NCBI RefSeq assembly: GCF_000143885.2
Contig: NC_018581.1
Span: forward strand, 5,377,392 to 5,441,391
Reading direction: 5' to 3'
Length of the DNA stretch: 64,000 nucleotides
Origin: Gordonia sp. KTR9
GTDB lineage: Bacteria; Actinomycetota; Actinomycetes; Mycobacteriales; Mycobacteriaceae
The notes beneath the pieces were generated by a model. It saw only the letters and a program-made list of their open reading frames with translations. It was not told the DNA's origin and searched no databases. How positions within the stretch are numbered: position 1 is the first letter of the stretch; each line of letters opens with the position of its first letter. The position numbers and the translations under genes were made by a program. Shown here piece after piece: positions 1 through 8,586 of the stretch.

Positions 1-235
1 CGACGAGCCGTCCCTCACCGCCCACGAGGTGGCCCTCGACCTCGGACCCCGCTTCCCCGCACACGATGCCGGATTACGCAGGGCCACAGACCTCTTCGAC
101 GCCATCGCCTACGGCGACCGGCACGCGTCCGCCGAATACGCGCGTAAGGTTCTCGAACTCGAGCGCGCGGTCTCGTCCGCGCGACCAGCCGAGCCGGATG
201 TCAACCGACCGCGCCGCCAGGCGGTGCCCCGATGA
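1..235 (+). CDS. DUF4129-type membrane protein, C-terminal fragment
   Basis: The reading frame is open from the left edge (first full codon at 2) and ends at the TGA at 233-235, so only about 77 C-terminal residues are visible. They are soluble, charged and partly helical, ending in an Arg/Pro-rich tail. The stop overlaps the ATG of the next gene (ATGA), which indicates translational coupling. The next three genes are DUF4350, MoxR and DUF58. In mycobacteria and relatives a DUF4129 protein precedes this trio, and the visible Ala/Arg-rich tail fits the end of such a protein. The family call rests mainly on context, because the diagnostic N-terminal part is outside the window. Confidence 0.6.
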   Translation, partial: DEPSLTAHEVALDLGPRFPAHDAGLRRATDLFDAIAYGDRHASAEYARKVLELERAVSSARPAEPDVNRPRRQAVPR

Positions 236-1503
236 CCGGCACCCTGCAGGCCGCCCCGCCGCTGCGTCCCCCGCCCGCGAAGAACAGGACACCGGCCTGG
301 GTCTGGGTGGTCATCGTCGTGGTGATCGTCGTCGTTGTCGCCGGCATCGGCCTCCTCGGTGTCACCGCGCTCACCGGGGTGCGGGGTACGCCCGGGCCCG
401 GGGTGAGCAACGACCCCGACAACGCCCAACCCGGCGGGTCGCGGGCGCTCGCGCAGATCCTCGACGACCACGGTGCCGACCTCCGGCTGGTGCGCGGACT
501 CGACGAGTTCACCGACGCTCCGCGCCCCGACGCGGAAACCACGGTGGTGGTGAGCTCGACGTCGTCGTTGAATCCCGGTACCACCGAGCAGTTCCGCGAC
601 CGCGTGCAGGACGCCGACCGCGTGATCCTGATCGCACCGGACAACACCGTCCTGACCGCGCTCGACCTCCCGGTCACATCCTCCTACGGCGACGGCCCCT
701 CCGCGGTCGCCGCCGGATGCCGGACACCCGGGATCGACGAGACCGACATCGTCGGCTTCACCCCCTTCGGCTACTCGTCCACCTCGCCCTCGGCCACCGC
801 CTGTTTCACCGCCGGCACGACGTCGGATCTCGTCGTCGTACCGCGAACCGCCGAGCGACCCGAGTTCGTCGTGATCAGCGGCGGGATGCTCACCAACGAG
901 CAACTCGCGCAACAGGACAACGCGGGCGTGGCGATACGCGTGTTCGCCGGTTCCGATGACATCCTCTGGTACGTACCGTTCTTCACCGACCAGGTGGCAT
1001 CCGACGACGAAGAGTCCGACATCCCGGCGGCGGTCGGGCCGCTCATCGTGTTGACCGTCTTCGCGGTTCTCGCCTTGATGCTCTGGCGGGGCAGGCGATT
1101 CGGATCGCTGGTCACCGAGCCGTTGCCCGCCGTCGTCAAGGCGGTCGAGACCACCCGTGCGCGGGGCCGGATGTATCACCGCGCCGGAGCCGACGCACGG
1201 GCCGCTGCGGCGTTGCGCATCCACACGCTGGGCTCGCTGGCGTCGTATCTCGGCCTGCCGTTCGACGCGGCACGGGCCACCGATGCACTGTCGCAACCAG
1301 ACTGGGACGCCGTCGTCGCGCCACAAGAGACCGCGGACCCGACGGTGTCGGCGATCGTCATCGCCGTGGCCGGGGCGACCCATCGCGACCTCGGCGAGAT
1401 CCGTTCACTGCTCGCCGGTCCGCTGCCCACCACCACCGCCCAGCTCGTGCGCTTCACCGCCGATCTGACCAACCTCGAGAAGGAAGTCCGACACACACCA
1501 TGA
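232..1503 (+). CDS. DUF4350 domain membrane protein
   Basis: 423 aa. A short Pro-rich N-terminus is followed by a very hydrophobic helix at about residues 23-47. A mainly extracytoplasmic Asp/Thr-rich region follows to about residue 260, then a second membrane helix near 266-285 and a cytoplasmic Arg-rich helical tail. This two-helix layout is typical of actinobacterial DUF4350 proteins found beside MoxR. It overlaps its upstream neighbour by 4 bases and the downstream moxR gene by 4 bases, so the set is one translation-coupled operon. The position corresponds to Rv3691 of M. tuberculosis. The biochemical role is unknown; association with a MoxR/DUF58 envelope-protein maturation system is an inference from context. 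Confidence 0.8.
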   Translation: MTGTLQAAPPLRPPPAKNRTPAWVWVVIVVVIVVVVAGIGLLGVTALTGVRGTPGPGVSNDPDNAQPGGSRALAQILDDHGADLRLVRGLDEFTDAPRPDAETTVVVSSTSSLNPGTTEQFRDRVQDADRVILIAPDNTVLTALDLPVTSSYGDGPSAVAAGCRTPGIDETDIVGFTPFGYSSTSPSATACFTAGTTSDLVVVPRTAERPEFVVISGGMLTNEQLAQQDNAGVAIRVFAGSDDILWYVPFFTDQVASDDEESDIPAAVGPLIVLTVFAVLALMLWRGRRFGSLVTEPLPAVVKAVETTRARGRMYHRAGADARAAAALRIHTLGSLASYLGLPFDAARATDALSQPDWDAVVAPQETADPTVSAIVIAVAGATHRDLGEIRSLLAGPLPTTTAQLVRFTADLTNLEKEVRHTP

Positions 1504-2579
1504 CCGTCGACCCGTCCCGCGACCCTGGCCCCGGTCCGTTCACCCCAGACCCTTTCACCCCAGACCCGTTCACGAAAGCAACTCCCGGCCGGCCACCGGA
1601 GAACGCCCACCACCGGCCCGGCGGGGCGCCGAACCGCGCACGCGATGCGCTCGGGGCCGTCCGCGGTGAGGTCGCCAAGGCCGTCGTCGGTCAGGACCCG
1701 GCAGTGGCAGGCATCCTGATCGCGCTGCTCTGCCGCGGGCACATCCTGCTCGAAGGCGTTCCCGGCGTTGCCAAGACGCTGCTCGTCCGGTCGGTGGCCG
1801 CCGCGCTCGACGTCGAGACGAAGCGTGTGCAGTTCACTCCGGACCTCATGCCCGGCGATGTCACCGGATCGCTCGTGTTCGATTCCGCCAGCTCTGAGTT
1901 CACGTTCCGCGAGGGACCGGTGTTCACCAATCTCCTGCTGGCCGACGAGATCAACCGCACCCCGCCGAAGACGCAGGCATCGCTGCTGGAGGCGATGGAG
2001 GAACGTCAGGTCACCGTCGACGGTGATCCGCGCCCGCTACCCAGCCCGTTCCTCGTCGCCGCGACCCAGAACCCCGTCGAGTACGAGGGCACGTACCCTC
2101 TGCCCGAAGCGCAGCTCGATCGGTTCCTGCTGAAGGTCACGTTGCCGCTCCCGCCTCGCGACGACGAGATCACCGTGCTCACGCGGCACGCATCCGGATT
2201 CGATCCGCGCAACCTGTCCGCCGCAGGGCTCCGGCCGGTCGCCACGGCCGCCGACGTTGAGGCCGGCGCCGAGCAGGTCCGTCGGGTGACGGTCGCTCCG
2301 CAGGTCACCGCCTACATCGTCGACATCGCTCGGGCCACCCGGTTCTCACCGTCGCTGGCACTCGGCGTCAGCCCGCGAGGAGCCACCGCCCTACTGGGCA
2401 CGAGCCGCGCATGGGCGTGGTTGAACGGCCGCGACTTCGTGACCCCCGATGACGTGCAGGCGCTCGCCCAATCGACGCTGGCGCACCGCCTGTCGTTGCG
2501 CCCGGAGGCCGAACTCGAGGGGGTGTCGGTGGGCTCGGTGCTCGACGCCGCCATCAACTCGGTGCCCGTCCCCCGCTGA
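1500..2579 (+). CDS. moxR: MoxR-family AAA+ ATPase
   Basis: 359 aa. About 50 residues of low-complexity Pro/Thr N-terminus, including a twice-repeated F-T-P-D-P unit, precede the AAA+ core. Walker A is E-G-V-P-G-V-A-K-T near residue 84, Walker B is L-L-A-D-E-I-N-R near 145, and sensor 1 is A-A-T-Q-N-P-V-E-Y near 185. The arginine-finger segment L-P-E-A-Q-L-D-R-F follows. MoxR ATPases act as chaperones that help mature or activate partner proteins, often with DUF58/vWA proteins encoded next door, as here. Its start overlaps the DUF4350 stop and its stop overlaps the DUF58 start, so expression is coupled. It corresponds in position and length to Rv3692 (moxR2). Confidence 0.93.
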   Translation: MTVDPSRDPGPGPFTPDPFTPDPFTKATPGRPPENAHHRPGGAPNRARDALGAVRGEVAKAVVGQDPAVAGILIALLCRGHILLEGVPGVAKTLLVRSVAAALDVETKRVQFTPDLMPGDVTGSLVFDSASSEFTFREGPVFTNLLLADEINRTPPKTQASLLEAMEERQVTVDGDPRPLPSPFLVAATQNPVEYEGTYPLPEAQLDRFLLKVTLPLPPRDDEITVLTRHASGFDPRNLSAAGLRPVATAADVEAGAEQVRRVTVAPQVTAYIVDIARATRFSPSLALGVSPRGATALLGTSRAWAWLNGRDFVTPDDVQALAQSTLAHRLSLRPEAELEGVSVGSVLDAAINSVPVPR

Positions 2580-3871
2580 TGTTCCTCACCGGCCGCTTCC
2601 TGATCCTGGTGCTGCTCGGCGCAGTGCCCGTCCTGATCTGGCCGAATTACGCGGTCCCCGTTCTGTGGACGATGTTCTGCGTCCTGCTCATGTGCCTCGA
2701 CATCGCGCTGGCGGGGTCCACGAAGTCGATCACCATGTCGCGTTCGGCGCCCGGCCCGATCCGGCTCGGTCAGAGCACGACATGTTCGATCACGGTCACG
2801 AACCACGGCTCGGGGACCTTCCGTGGCGTGCTTCGCGACAGCTGGCAGCCTTCGGCCGGTGCGTCGGAGAACACCCATCGGGTGACGATCCCGCGTGCGG
2901 AGGCACGTTCGGTGACAACGACTCTCGCCCCCACGCGCCGCGGTGACCGGCTCGCCGTCCGGGTCGCCGTGCGGCGACTGGGACCGCTGGGCGTCGCCGG
3001 ACGCCAACGGTCGGTACCCCTGCCGGGCCGCGTTCGCGCACTCCCACCCTTCGACTCGAGACGGTTGCTGCCCTCTCGGCTGGCCCATCTCCGCCAGCTC
3101 GACGGCAGATCCGCGGTGCGGGTACGGGGTCAGGGCACCGAATTCGATTCCCTTCGTGACTATGTCGAGGGTGACGACGTCCGTAGCATCGACTGGCGGG
3201 CCACCGCCCGGCGCCGTTCGACGGTGGTCCGTACCTGGCAGCCGGAGAAGGACCGCCACATCGTCATCGTCTTGGACACCTCACGGACGTCAGCCGGGCG
3301 CGTGGGCGACACCCCTCGACTCGACGCCGCGATGGACGCCGCCCTGCTGCTGGCCGCCCTCGCGTCGCACGCCGGTGACCGGGTGGATCTCATCGCCGGT
3401 GACCGCCGAGTCCATCGACGGGTGGTCGGCGTCGGCCGCACCATGCTGCTCAACAGTCTCGTCACCGCCATGGCCGACCTCCAACCCGCTCTCCTGGAGG
3501 CGGATTGGCCGCTGCTCGGTGCCGAGGTCGCCAAGATCGGTCGCCAGCGCGCGTTGCTGGTGCTGCTCACACCCCTCGAACCCGCAGCCGTCGAGGAGTC
3601 GCTCCTCCCCCCACTGGCAGTACTCGCGCAGCGCTACAAGGTCATCATCGGCTCCGTCGCCGACCCTGCACTCGACGCGATGCTGACCGAGCGCGACGAC
3701 GCCACCCAGATCTACGACGCCGCGGCCGCGGCACGCACGCTCACCCTGCGCGATCGGACCGCCACCGCGGTGGGCCGGCTCGGCGTCGACGTGGTGGACG
3801 CGGCCCCCGACAAGCTGCCCGCGAAGCTCGCCGATCATTATCTGCTGCTCAAGTCGCGGGGATTGCTGTAA
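2579..3871 (+). CDS. DUF58 domain protein with vWA-like fold
   Basis: 430 aa. Two hydrophobic N-terminal helices at roughly residues 5-45 anchor the protein. The DUF58 signature G-T-E-F-D-S-L-R-D-Y-V-E-G-D-D lies near residues 183-197, followed by the conserved I-D-W-R-A-T-A-R. The vWA-like segment V-I-V-L-D-T-S-R-T lies near 230. DUF58 proteins are the usual partners of MoxR ATPases. The ATG overlaps the moxR stop by one base (TGATG). It is the last gene of the operon. A strong hairpin repeat lies 34 bases after the stop and could terminate transcription. In M. tuberculosis the next gene would be the SpoIIM-like Rv3694c; here a 9-kb island intervenes. Confidence 0.9.
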   Translation: MFLTGRFLILVLLGAVPVLIWPNYAVPVLWTMFCVLLMCLDIALAGSTKSITMSRSAPGPIRLGQSTTCSITVTNHGSGTFRGVLRDSWQPSAGASENTHRVTIPRAEARSVTTTLAPTRRGDRLAVRVAVRRLGPLGVAGRQRSVPLPGRVRALPPFDSRRLLPSRLAHLRQLDGRSAVRVRGQGTEFDSLRDYVEGDDVRSIDWRATARRRSTVVRTWQPEKDRHIVIVLDTSRTSAGRVGDTPRLDAAMDAALLLAALASHAGDRVDLIAGDRRVHRRVVGVGRTMLLNSLVTAMADLQPALLEADWPLLGAEVAKIGRQRALLVLLTPLEPAAVEESLLPPLAVLAQRYKVIIGSVADPALDAMLTERDDATQIYDAAAAARTLTLRDRTATAVGRLGVDVVDAAPDKLPAKLADHYLLLKSRGLL

Positions 3872-3900
3872 CCGGTCGCGGTCGTCCGGCCCCCGCGCTG

Positions 3901-3957
3901 CAGAGTGCGGGATGCGTAGCGGTTTCCTCTACGCATCCCGCACCCTGGTCAACGGGC
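3901..3957. repeat. Hairpin repeat, left copy flanking the island
   Basis: Left arm GTGCGGGATGCGTAG at 3905-3919 pairs perfectly with CTACGCATCCCGCAC at 3929-3943 around a 9-nt loop containing GGTTTCC. The flank CTGGTCAACGG at 3945-3955 recurs in the second copy at 12882-12942. The element lies between two convergent genes (DUF58 and RidA). It could serve as a bidirectional terminator, but the sequence shared beyond the stem suggests a dispersed repeat element. Confidence 0.85.
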
Positions 3958-3966
3958 CGGCGGCAG

Positions 3967-4377
3967 TCAGTCGAGGATCGCCGTGGCCTCTACTTCGACG
4001 AGGACATCGGGTTCGAAGAGGTAGTCCACGCCGATCAACGAGGCCGGTGGCATGGGAGACGGCAAACCGATGTCCTCGGCGACGCGCTCGACACCGGCCA
4101 TGAAGTCGGCGATCTTCTCGGGCGCCCAGTCGGTCACGTAGAACGTCAACCGCAGGACGTCGCCGAAAGTGGCTCCTGCCCCTGAAAGTCCAGTCGCGGT
4201 GTTTCGCAACGCCTGAGCAACCTGGCCCGCCAGGTCACCCGGTGCCACGGGCGATCCGTCGGCCGTTCGAGCGATCTGGCCACTGACGTGCACGTGACGC
4301 GTCCCCGTGCCCACAGCGACGTGGTGGTACGGCGTCGGCTGGGTCATGCCCCGCGGGGTCGAGTAGTCAACGGTCAT
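3967..4377 (-). CDS. RidA/YjgF-family protein lacking the signature Arg
   Basis: 136 aa from the ATG at 4377, preceded by AAGGAG at good spacing; an upstream in-frame start at 4458 has no such site. RidA proteins are trimeric enamine/imine deaminases, and some subfamilies act in dedicated catabolic pathways. Visible family features are H-V-S-G-Q-I-A near residue 28, the central L-R-N-T-A-T-G-L-S-G-A-G-A helix, and the C-terminal V-E-V-E-A-T-A-I. The usual catalytic Arg of the P-x-R-S/T motif is replaced: the segment reads P-M-P-P-A-S-L-I-G-V. This points to a divergent Rid subfamily and not to housekeeping RidA. It is divergent from an HxlR-type regulator and ends next to the left hairpin repeat. 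Confidence 0.85.
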   Translation of the reverse strand: MTVDYSTPRGMTQPTPYHHVAVGTGTRHVHVSGQIARTADGSPVAPGDLAGQVAQALRNTATGLSGAGATFGDVLRLTFYVTDWAPEKIADFMAGVERVAEDIGLPSPMPPASLIGVDYLFEPDVLVEVEATAILD

Positions 4378-4404
4378 GGTGTTCTCCTTAGCGGCGTCCA
4401 ATCG

Positions 4405-4419
4405 GTATATCTTTGATAC
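4405..4419. promoter_or_regulatory. Candidate HxlR operator between ridA-like and hxlR-like genes
   Basis: The 79-bp divergent intergenic region contains GTATATCTTTGATAC. TATC at 4408-4411 and GATA at 4415-4418 form inverted half-sites around TTT, with GTAT and ATAC at the ends. Dyads of this kind between an HxlR gene and its divergent target are common. Function is inferred from position only. Confidence 0.4.
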
Positions 4420-4456
4420 TTGGTGGCTGCAGGACACTTCAAGGAGACGTGGTTTC

Positions 4457-4849
4457 ATGACCGATACCGGTGGACAGTCCGTCGAGCTCGCGATCAGCGC
4501 ACCACATCGCGAACTGCTCGATCAGGTGCTCGACAAATGGTCGTTGGCGGTCTTGAACGAACTCTGCGAGCAACCCTGCCGCTTCAACGGTTTGCGGCGC
4601 GCCATCCCAACGGTCACCCAGAAATCGCTCACCGCGACATTGCGCAAGCTCGAGCGGAACGGCATCGTCGAACGGGTACTGCTGAGCTCGCGTCCGGTTG
4701 CGGTCGAGTACCGAATCACAGCGCTGGGCAAGACACTTCGTCCACCGATCGATGTGATCCTCGAATGGGCGAAGGCACATATGCCTGACATCGAACGTGC
4801 TCGGGCGGCATTCGACACCGCCGAGGACGATGCAGCCGGCGGGCGCTGA
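4457..4849 (+). CDS. HxlR-family winged-helix transcriptional regulator
   Basis: 130 aa from the ATG at 4457 (AAGGAG at 4441-4446). The HxlR fold is visible: an L-L-D-Q-V-L-D-K-W-S-L-A-V-L-N-E-L helix, then R-F-N-G-L-R-R-A-I-P-T-V-T-Q-K-S-L recognition region near residues 47-63, and the T-L-R-K-L-E-R-N-G-I-V-E-R wing helix. HxlR proteins usually control one divergent gene, here the RidA-like enzyme. There is no N-terminal Cys, so redox sensing of the HypR/QorR type is not suggested. It transcribes toward the 3' end of the aconitase-family gene. Ligand unknown. Confidence 0.9.
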   Translation: MTDTGGQSVELAISAPHRELLDQVLDKWSLAVLNELCEQPCRFNGLRRAIPTVTQKSLTATLRKLERNGIVERVLLSSRPVAVEYRITALGKTLRPPIDVILEWAKAHMPDIERARAAFDTAEDDAAGGR

Positions 4850-4948
4850 CTCATGCTTGCCACCGCGCACTGTGCGCGCAAGCGAGCCCGAAGCTGGGTG
4901 GTTCCGAGCGAACCGCGGCATCCACGAGCGTCCCCGGTTCGTAGTCCG

Positions 4949-7546
4949 TCATCTCCCGAGTTGCTCGTCCAGAATGCTGGGGATGACACCGCCCCGTCGA
5001 AGAAGTCGGCGGTCCAGGTCGGTCTCTACGGCGACCTGAGCGTCGAAGCGCACTTCGGTCCCGTCGACCCGCCGGACCACGACCGCCACCGTCCCGCGGT
5101 CGACGGCGTCGGCGGTGCCGACGATGTGCAGCAGGTCTCCCGGCCGCAGGTCCTGCAGCCCGCCGTCGACATCGGCGGGAATGAGCAACGGCAGGACGCC
5201 CACCCCGATCAGGTTGGACCGGTGGATACGTTCGAAACTGCGCGCGAGCACCGCCCGCACTCCGAGTAGACGCACCAGCTTTGCCGCCCAGTCGCGCGAG
5301 CTGCCCATTCCGTACCGTTCACCGGCCACGATCACCACCGCGTCGCCGTCGTCGGCATACCGCCGGGCGGCGTCCGGGAGGGACAAGACCGTGCCGGTGG
5401 GTGCATGTACGGTCTGCGCGGGTCCTGCGTGCGGGGCGAGTGCGTTGTGGACGTTCTTGTTCTGGAAACCGCCCCGCAGCATGGCTTCCCAGTTGCCGCG
5501 CCGAGACGCGTAGACATTGAGGTCGCCCGAGGCCTCACCCCGCTCCACGAGGTATCGACCGGTCGGACTGTCGACGTGGATGGCCCCGGCCGGCGAGATG
5601 TGGTCGGTGGTGATGTCATCGGCGAGGACGAGCAGCGGGTGGGCGTGGTAATCGCCCAGCATGCTGTGCGCGAAGTCGTCATCGGCGAAGGGCGGACGTC
5701 GCAGCGCCGTCGACGACGGATCCCACGGAAACAGCGGCCCATCCGGCACATCGAGTGCGTCCCACGCCGGATTGCGGGACGCCGCTGCGAAGTCGTCGAC
5801 GACATCGCGCGGCCGTCGCGCCGCATCCGTGAGGGCATTGATCTCCTCCGGGGCGGGCCACAGGTCGGCGAGCATCACGTCCCGTCCGTCGGCGTCGATG
5901 CCGATCGGTTCGGACATGGGGTCGATGCCCGCATCACCCGCGAGCGCGAAGACGATCACCATCGGCGGTGACATCAGCAGGCCCAGTTCGAGGTCCGGGT
6001 GGACGCGCCCGGGGAAGTTGCGATTGCCGCTGAGGACCGCCACCGGCTTCCGCGTGCGCGCCGCAGCCACCGCGATGATCTCCGCCGGCAGCGGACCCGA
6101 GTTGCCGATACAAGTGGCACAACCGAATCCGACGATATCGAACCCGACCGCGGACAGGTCGTCGACCAGACCGGCTCGCTCCAGTACGCCGGCGGCAGAG
6201 GGCGAACCCGGCGCGAGGGAGGTCTTCACATACGGCGGCACCTGCATCCCCCGCTCCCGCGCGCGGCGGGCAACCAGGCCGGCGGCGATCAGGAGGCGTG
6301 GGTCAGAGGTGTTGGTACAGCTCGTGATCGACGCGATGGCGACGGGGAAGGCAGGCATCTCGGTCTCGTCATCACACCGAGGTGGTCCCTCGGCGCGAAA
6401 GGTCGCCGGGAGGTCGGTCACCGGCACCAGATCCTGCGGACGGCGCGGACCGGCCACGGAAGGAACCACCGCGTCCAGGTCGATGTCGATCGTGCGCGTG
6501 AAGCGCGGTGCGGCGTCGGGATCGAACCACAGGCCGAGACGACGTGTCACCGACTCGACGAGATCACAGTGCTCTGTCGAACGCCCGGTGTCGGCAAGGT
6601 ATTCGACGGTCCGCGCGTCGACGGGGAAGAACCCGGTGGTGGCACCGTATTCCGGGGCCATGTTGGCGATCACGGCCCGCTCACCCACCGACAGTCCCGA
6701 TACGCCCGGTCCGAAGAACTCGACGAACTCGCCCGTGACCCCGATCTCGCGCAGACGGTGGGTGACCACCAGCGCGAGGTCCGTGGCCATCACGCCCGCG
6801 GAGAGCGTCCCGGTGAGGCGCACTCCGACCACCTCCGGGATTCGAAGTGTGGTCGGCATGCCGAACATCACCGTTTCAGCTTCCAAACCACCTATACCCC
6901 AGCCCAATACACCGAGTCCGTTGATCATGGGCGTATGGCTGTCGGTGCCGAGCATCATGTCGGGTACCGCGTGGTCGACGCCGTCGATCGCCTCCACCGT
7001 CACCACGGTGGCGAGCTGTTCGAGGTTGATCGTGTGCATGATCCCGGTGCCCGGCGGGTTGATGTGCACGGTGTCCATGGTCTTCGACGCCCACGACAGA
7101 AAGCGGTACCGCTCCGCGTTGCGACGCATGTCATGGGCCAGGTTGATGACAGCGGCATCGCGGCGCGCGAACGACTCGACCGCGAGGGAATGGTCCACCG
7201 AGACCTCCACCGGTAGGCGCGGACTCAACGCCGTCGGGTCCCCACCTCGAGCGGCAACCGCGTCACGCATGGCGGCGATGTCGACCAGGGCGGGCGTGCT
7301 GGTCGTGTCGTGCATCAACAACCGACCTGGTACATAAGGGATCTCGGCCTCACTCGTGCCGGTACGAAGCCACCGGGTCATGTCGTCCAGGGCCCGATCC
7401 CGCGTCTCGGCGTCGGCATGGCGACTCACGTTCTCGGCGAGCAGACGAATGACTGTGGGCCACTGCCGGTACACGTCGGCTCCGACCCGTCGCGCGACGT
7501 CGACCACCGGCAAATCGGATCGCCCGTGGTACTCAGTTCTGCTCAT
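4949..7546 (-). CDS. Aconitase A-family hydratase, island paralogue
   Basis: 865 aa, shorter than housekeeping actinobacterial aconitase (about 930 aa) and nearer the length of the Fe-S methylcitrate dehydratase AcnD. The [4Fe-4S] ligands are visible: Cys in A-S-I-T-S-C-T-N-T-S near residue 410 and two Cys in G-F-G-C-A-T-C-I-G-N-S near 475. Substrate-binding landmarks include G-T-D-S-H-T-P, N-M-A-P-E-Y-G-A-T and the swivelling-domain A-G-E-R-Y-G-M-G-S-S-R-D-W. Motifs are closest to AcnA. Aconitases isomerise or dehydrate tricarboxylates through a cis-alkene. No prpF or prpC lies nearby. A palindromic operator sits 14 bp upstream of the start, shared with the divergent GntR gene, so a catabolic role on the substrate imported by the adjacent transporter is inferred. 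Confidence 0.9.
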   Translation of the reverse strand: MSRTEYHGRSDLPVVDVARRVGADVYRQWPTVIRLLAENVSRHADAETRDRALDDMTRWLRTGTSEAEIPYVPGRLLMHDTTSTPALVDIAAMRDAVAARGGDPTALSPRLPVEVSVDHSLAVESFARRDAAVINLAHDMRRNAERYRFLSWASKTMDTVHINPPGTGIMHTINLEQLATVVTVEAIDGVDHAVPDMMLGTDSHTPMINGLGVLGWGIGGLEAETVMFGMPTTLRIPEVVGVRLTGTLSAGVMATDLALVVTHRLREIGVTGEFVEFFGPGVSGLSVGERAVIANMAPEYGATTGFFPVDARTVEYLADTGRSTEHCDLVESVTRRLGLWFDPDAAPRFTRTIDIDLDAVVPSVAGPRRPQDLVPVTDLPATFRAEGPPRCDDETEMPAFPVAIASITSCTNTSDPRLLIAAGLVARRARERGMQVPPYVKTSLAPGSPSAAGVLERAGLVDDLSAVGFDIVGFGCATCIGNSGPLPAEIIAVAAARTRKPVAVLSGNRNFPGRVHPDLELGLLMSPPMVIVFALAGDAGIDPMSEPIGIDADGRDVMLADLWPAPEEINALTDAARRPRDVVDDFAAASRNPAWDALDVPDGPLFPWDPSSTALRRPPFADDDFAHSMLGDYHAHPLLVLADDITTDHISPAGAIHVDSPTGRYLVERGEASGDLNVYASRRGNWEAMLRGGFQNKNVHNALAPHAGPAQTVHAPTGTVLSLPDAARRYADDGDAVVIVAGERYGMGSSRDWAAKLVRLLGVRAVLARSFERIHRSNLIGVGVLPLLIPADVDGGLQDLRPGDLLHIVGTADAVDRGTVAVVVRRVDGTEVRFDAQVAVETDLDRRLLRRGGVIPSILDEQLGR

Positions 7547-7556
7547 GCCCCCATCA

Positions 7557-7575
7557 TAGGTTATAACCTATAACT
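7557..7575. promoter_or_regulatory. GntR operator copy 1 (GTTATA-N3-TATAAC)
   Basis: GTTATA at 7560-7565 and TATAAC at 7569-7574 are separated by ACC. The overlapping 14-mer at 7557-7570, TAGGTTATAACCTA, is itself a perfect palindrome. It lies in the divergent region between the aconitase-family gene and the GntR gene. A second copy lies downstream of the GntR gene, before the transporter operon. Autoregulation plus control of both arms is the natural reading. Confidence 0.75.
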
Positions 7576-7652
7576 TGCACCACCGATGCTATCATCTCGG
7601 AGTCCGCTCGCGCCGGATCTCGACGCCCATGACCACTGCCGGGAGGCCCGCC

Positions 7653-8333
7653 ATGACGACACCGGGCGGGATGTTCACCAAGAATGATTACGCATACGCA
7701 GAACTCCAGCGACGAATCCTGACCGGCGTACTGCCGGCCGGCGCGGTGATCCCCCAGGCCAAGCTCGCCGCCGAGATCGGTGTCAGCACCACACCTCTCC
7801 GCGAGGCGATCCGCCGGCTGTCCGCCGAGGGCATGGTCGAGCTCGAGGCCCACCGAGACGCCCGGGTGACCCCGGTGTCCGCCGACGAGGCGCGTCACCT
7901 GTACCAGGTGCGCGAGAACCTCGACCCGCTCGCGGCGGCGCTGGCCGCGCGAACCCGCACATCCTCCGACATCGCGGCCATCAGCGACGCCTTCGACCGC
8001 CTGTCGCCCATCGCCAGCGCATCCGATCTCGATGCCCTTGTCCGCCACCGGGAGTTTCACCGCACCGTGTATCGCGCGTCGGGTAATCCCGTCCTGATCG
8101 ACATCCTCGAACGACTCTGGGACAAGGCGGACCGCTACCGCGTCATCGGCCTCTCCCACCGAGGCGACTCACCCGCCGACCGGTCGCGGGTCACCGCCGA
8201 GCACCGGGCGATCATGGAGGCCGTCGCCGACGGCGACGCCGGTCGAGCGGATGCGGTGATGCGCGAGCACATCGGCAACAGCCTGGGCCGTCGCGCGATC
8301 GATGCGCTCGGCGAGGATTCCGCAACCGCCTGA
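7653..8333 (+). CDS. GntR-family regulator, FCD (FadR C-terminal) type
   Basis: 226 aa from the ATG at 7653, chosen because GGGAGG lies at 7641-7646; starts at 7575 (TTG, abutting the operator) and 7629 are also in frame. The winged helix is visible: Y-A-Y-A-E-L-Q-R-R-I-L-T-G, then A-E-I-G-V-S-T-T-P-L-R-E-A-I-R-R-L, then the wing. The C-terminal part has the FCD metal/ligand signature, with V-R-H-R-E-F-H-R and a later E-H-R-A-I-M-E-A-V-A-D-G-D-A helix. FCD regulators typically sense carboxylic acids. Operators with the same core flank the gene, so it probably controls both the divergent aconitase gene and the TTT transporter operon. Confidence 0.92.
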   Translation: MTTPGGMFTKNDYAYAELQRRILTGVLPAGAVIPQAKLAAEIGVSTTPLREAIRRLSAEGMVELEAHRDARVTPVSADEARHLYQVRENLDPLAAALAARTRTSSDIAAISDAFDRLSPIASASDLDALVRHREFHRTVYRASGNPVLIDILERLWDKADRYRVIGLSHRGDSPADRSRVTAEHRAIMEAVADGDAGRADAVMREHIGNSLGRRAIDALGEDSATA

Positions 8334-8377
8334 CAGCCACATCAGCGTTTTGTGCGATGTGGCCCGCGTCACGGTCA

Positions 8378-8398
8378 TAGGTTATAATCTATAACCAG
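8378..8398. promoter_or_regulatory. GntR operator copy 2 (GGTTATA-N3-TATAACC)
   Basis: GGTTATA at 8380-8386 and TATAACC at 8390-8396 form perfect 7-bp arms around ATC. The surrounding bases CATAGGTTATAA match the first copy at 7555. It lies in the 253-bp gap between the GntR gene and tctC, where the promoter of the transporter operon is expected. A short GCGC-A5-GCGC dyad follows shortly downstream in the same leader. Confidence 0.75.
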
Positions 8399-8586
8399 CA
8401 CTCGCCTGACCGCGCAAAAAGCGCAAAACGATACTTATGCGCCTAAGCGTGATCGTGATGCCGGTTACACGAACACTCCTGATGTGACCACCGACGTGAT
8501 TGTCCTCACATCCGATCCAGAAGCGAGAAGACGATGTTGGTAGCACTCGGCCTCGGCGACCGACCCCGAATGGAAACGAGGAACGC

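Noticed and set aside
5661..7337. 558-codon open frame antisense to the aconitase-family gene
   Set aside because: Ser/Arg/Thr-rich composition and full overlap with a gene whose Fe-S motifs are intact.
4949..7546. Assignment as AcnD methylcitrate dehydratase
   Set aside because: Length is similar, but motifs such as N-M-A-P-E-Y-G-A-T and the Fe-S loops read like AcnA, and prpF, prpB and prpC are absent.
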